Assembly (NCBI GenBank): GCA_027348355.1
Contig: DAIEPN010000218.1
Location: 1 to 6,988, forward strand
Reading direction: 5' to 3'
Source: Chlamydiota bacterium
GTDB taxonomy: Bacteria; Chlamydiota; Chlamydiia; Chlamydiales; Rhabdochlamydiaceae
DNA length: 6,988 nt
Position numbers and translations under genes: made by a program. Positions 5,482 through 6,988 of this stretch are shown here, one piece after another. Below the pieces are notes generated by a model. That model was given only the letters and a program-made list of their open reading frames with translations. It ran no database searches and had not been told where the DNA came from. Each line of letters starts with the position of its first letter. Position 1 is the stretch's first letter.

Positions 5482-6646
5482 CTTCATACGAAGTAGGGGG
5501 AAGAACAAAAGCATGATGAAGCTCGCGCAAATTCCCAGCGGTTGCAATCGCTTCAATCTCATAGGTACATCCACCTTCTCGCAAATTTCCTATTGAAGTC
5601 ACAGTGGCTACACGATAGCCAGCAGGAAATACTCCATCTAAGCCTGTGGTGACAAGTAAATCTCCAACTTGCAAGATCGGAAGGGCATCCGTTGAAGAAG
5701 ATCCTAAAACTGCTCCGCTTCGCAGGTCTCTAGCAGGCCCTTCTTGATCACTAAAGTCATAATTAAATCCAGTTCCTCGCAACATATTGTTATGACAGCG
5801 CCATAAAGGGGTGCTAGTGCCATATAACTCGCCTTTTGCAAGGTAGCGGTCCTTTTGACTAGAAGAGAGCTTTTCTTTAATAAAATGAAGCCCCTGAAAT
5901 AATTGTTTTTCCCTCTCTACCGAATCAAATAGGTCTCCTCTTTTCTTTAAATGCGTAAAAAGTGTTTCGACATTTTCTAACAAAGCCAAGTTCTGCTCCG
6001 ATCCTCTAACCGCCCTTACGCTCGGTACAAGGCCTGAATCAGTAATTAATCTAACCCTACACTTCCTTTCGGCTACAAATTCAACAACACCTACAATCGA
6101 ATCCCCAACTACCACGGGGCTATTCTTAGCTACGACTGTCTTTCCAAGTAGTTCATTGTCTTTTTCTCCTACATTCAGCCAAAAAGAGCTGCTCCAAGAA
6201 GAGGGGTCTCGAAAGATCACCTTAGCGGGAAGAGCTTGCATCTGAAGTTCAAGACGGTTGGCGAGCTCATCGTTTCTTCTTTGAAAAAATTCTTTCCAGA
6301 AATGATCATCTTCTCGAGCGGAGGTAATTTTACTAAACTTATCGATTTGTTCTTGGAGTCGATCCTCAAACATAATCCACTCACGAATACTCTCGACTTG
6401 ACTCTGCAACATCTGATTTTCTAAACGCAATCTTTGAATCTCTCTAGATTCAGCTTGGAGAGAAGATGCAGTTTGAATTGGAGCCACTGCCAAAAAACTC
6501 TTCAATCCGCTCATCATTTTCCAACTAGGTGCCACGCAGCTAATTGCAACAAATCGCATTTTATCTGCAGTATCTCTAGGAATACTCATAACTACAAAGA
6601 AAGCAATTACAAGCAAAAAAAGGGGTTTATAATTAGCTCTGCGCAT
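5474..6646 (-). CDS. mreC: Rod shape-determining protein MreC
   Basis: MreC is a periplasmic scaffold of the MreB elongation machinery. In Chlamydiae the Mre system supports peptidoglycan synthesis at the division site in the absence of FtsZ. The 390-aa product has a short cytoplasmic N-terminus, one membrane helix (about 8-22, LFLLVIAFFVVM), a coiled coil (about 62-103) and the beta-rich MreC core. The core includes PAKVIFRDPSSWSSSFWLNVG (140-160), VVGDSIVGVVE (179-189) and the C-terminal GDLLVTTGLDGVFPAGYRVATV (328-349). Between the two beta parts, residues about 222-310 form a long, partly helical, charged insertion compared with compact MreC proteins. ATG 6646 lies 14 nt inside the end of the aminotransferase gene, indicating coupling. 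The stop (5476-5474) overlaps the convergent TagF-like gene by 8 nt. Confidence 0.93.
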   Translation of the reverse strand: MRRANYKPLFLLVIAFFVVMSIPRDTADKMRFVAISCVAPSWKMMSGLKSFLAVAPIQTASSLQAESREIQRLRLENQMLQSQVESIREWIMFEDRLQEQIDKFSKITSAREDDHFWKEFFQRRNDELANRLELQMQALPAKVIFRDPSSWSSSFWLNVGEKDNELLGKTVVAKNSPVVVGDSIVGVVEFVAERKCRVRLITDSGLVPSVRAVRGSEQNLALLENVETLFTHLKKRGDLFDSVEREKQLFQGLHFIKEKLSSSQKDRYLAKGELYGTSTPLWRCHNNMLRGTGFNYDFSDQEGPARDLRSGAVLGSSSTDALPILQVGDLLVTTGLDGVFPAGYRVATVTSIGNLREGGCTYEIEAIATAGNLRELHHAFVLPPTSYEAN

Positions 6647-6988
6647 CTTTAATCTCTTTTGCTAATAGGGCAACTACTTTTTCAAAATTATTCTGATTAA
6701 ATCCTGTAAGATTAATCCTTCCATCATTTGTCATGTATATGCCATGCTTTTCGATCAACCGATCCACTTGCTTTTTACTGAGTTCAGTATAACAGAACAT
6801 TCCTCTCCGATCTTTTAAAAAAGTAAAATCAAGTTGAGATTTTTCCGAAAGGGCAACTAGAAATTTGTCTCGTAATATGAAAATCCTCTTTCTCATTTGC
6901 ATGATTTCTTTTTCCCAAAGATCTTTTAAAATAGGCTGACGTAAAATTTCGAGAACAATACTCATTCCATGGGAAGGTGGATTTGAGT
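6633..6988 (-). CDS. Class I aspartate/aromatic amino-acid aminotransferase, C-terminal part (5' end outside window)
   Basis: This is the last 118 codons of a PLP-dependent aminotransferase; the frame is open to the window's right edge and stops at TAA 6635-6633. SNPPSHG at the start of the visible part (6986-6966) matches SNPPAHG of the AspC/TyrB family. It is followed by the family pattern LWEKEIMQMRKRI, GMFCYTELSKKQVDRL and DGRINLTGFN. The Arg of DGRIN corresponds to the conserved Arg that binds the substrate alpha-carboxylate. Aspartate and aromatic specificities cannot be separated from this fragment. Chlamydial orthologues upstream of mreC are usually annotated tyrB, so that symbol is likely. 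The internal ATG at 6965 is not the start, because homology continues upstream. The gene overlaps mreC by 14 nt and probably shares its promoter. Confidence 0.9.
   Translation of the reverse strand, partial: SNPPSHGMSIVLEILRQPILKDLWEKEIMQMRKRIFILRDKFLVALSEKSQLDFTFLKDRRGMFCYTELSKKQVDRLIEKHGIYMTNDGRINLTGFNQNNFEKVVALLAKEIKDAQS

Noticed and set aside
5810..5835. TGGCAC on the minus strand, as a possible second sigma-54 promoter.
   Set aside because: It lies within mreC and no TTGC follows at the required spacing.

Overview
The window reads as a chromosomal segment of a member of the Chlamydiae, probably an environmental (Parachlamydia/Simkania/Waddlia-like) lineage and not a classical Chlamydia. 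The main reason is the overlapping pair of a class I aspartate/aromatic aminotransferase followed by mreC on the minus strand. As I recall, this gene order matches tyrB-mreC (CT637-CT638) of Chlamydia trachomatis. The AT-rich composition, a GTG-started MutY and a textbook sigma-54 promoter also fit, since Chlamydiae carry rpoN. The assignment is an inference; no marker gene such as rRNA is present.

Layout. Bases 1-375 (+) hold the C-terminal part of a LysE/RhtB-type amino-acid exporter. A short hairpin terminator at about 395-422 separates it from a convergent minus-strand pair: mutY (2578-1535), then a GT4-type glycosyltransferase (1529-432) starting 5 nt after the mutY stop. Bases 2579-2726 are a divergent control region. 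It contains a probable housekeeping promoter for mutY, a 32-bp interrupted dyad, and a sigma-54 -24/-12 promoter driving a small coiled-coil FlgN-like gene (2727-3245, +). Next come two tandem, diverged paralogues of the CDP-glycerol glycerophosphotransferase (TagB/TagF) family (3290-4399 and 4411-5481, +). The second overlaps tail-to-tail with mreC (6646-5474, -). MreC in turn overlaps the end of the aminotransferase gene, which runs off the right edge.

How the genes may work together. mutY (8-oxoG:A repair) and the glycosyltransferase look co-transcribed without an obvious shared function. The TagF-like pair and the GT4 enzyme suggest a surface-glycan or glycerol-phosphate-type polymer activity, which is unexpected in a Gram-negative intracellular lineage without teichoic acids. 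The most interesting regulatory element is the sigma-54 promoter. It has exact -24/-12 spacing and a dyad centred about 88 bp upstream of the predicted start, which is where an enhancer-binding protein would sit. Its target resembles FlgN, an export chaperone, so it points to a sigma-54-controlled secretion or flagellar-type function. No RNA genes, CRISPR arrays, insertion sequences or long repeats were seen.
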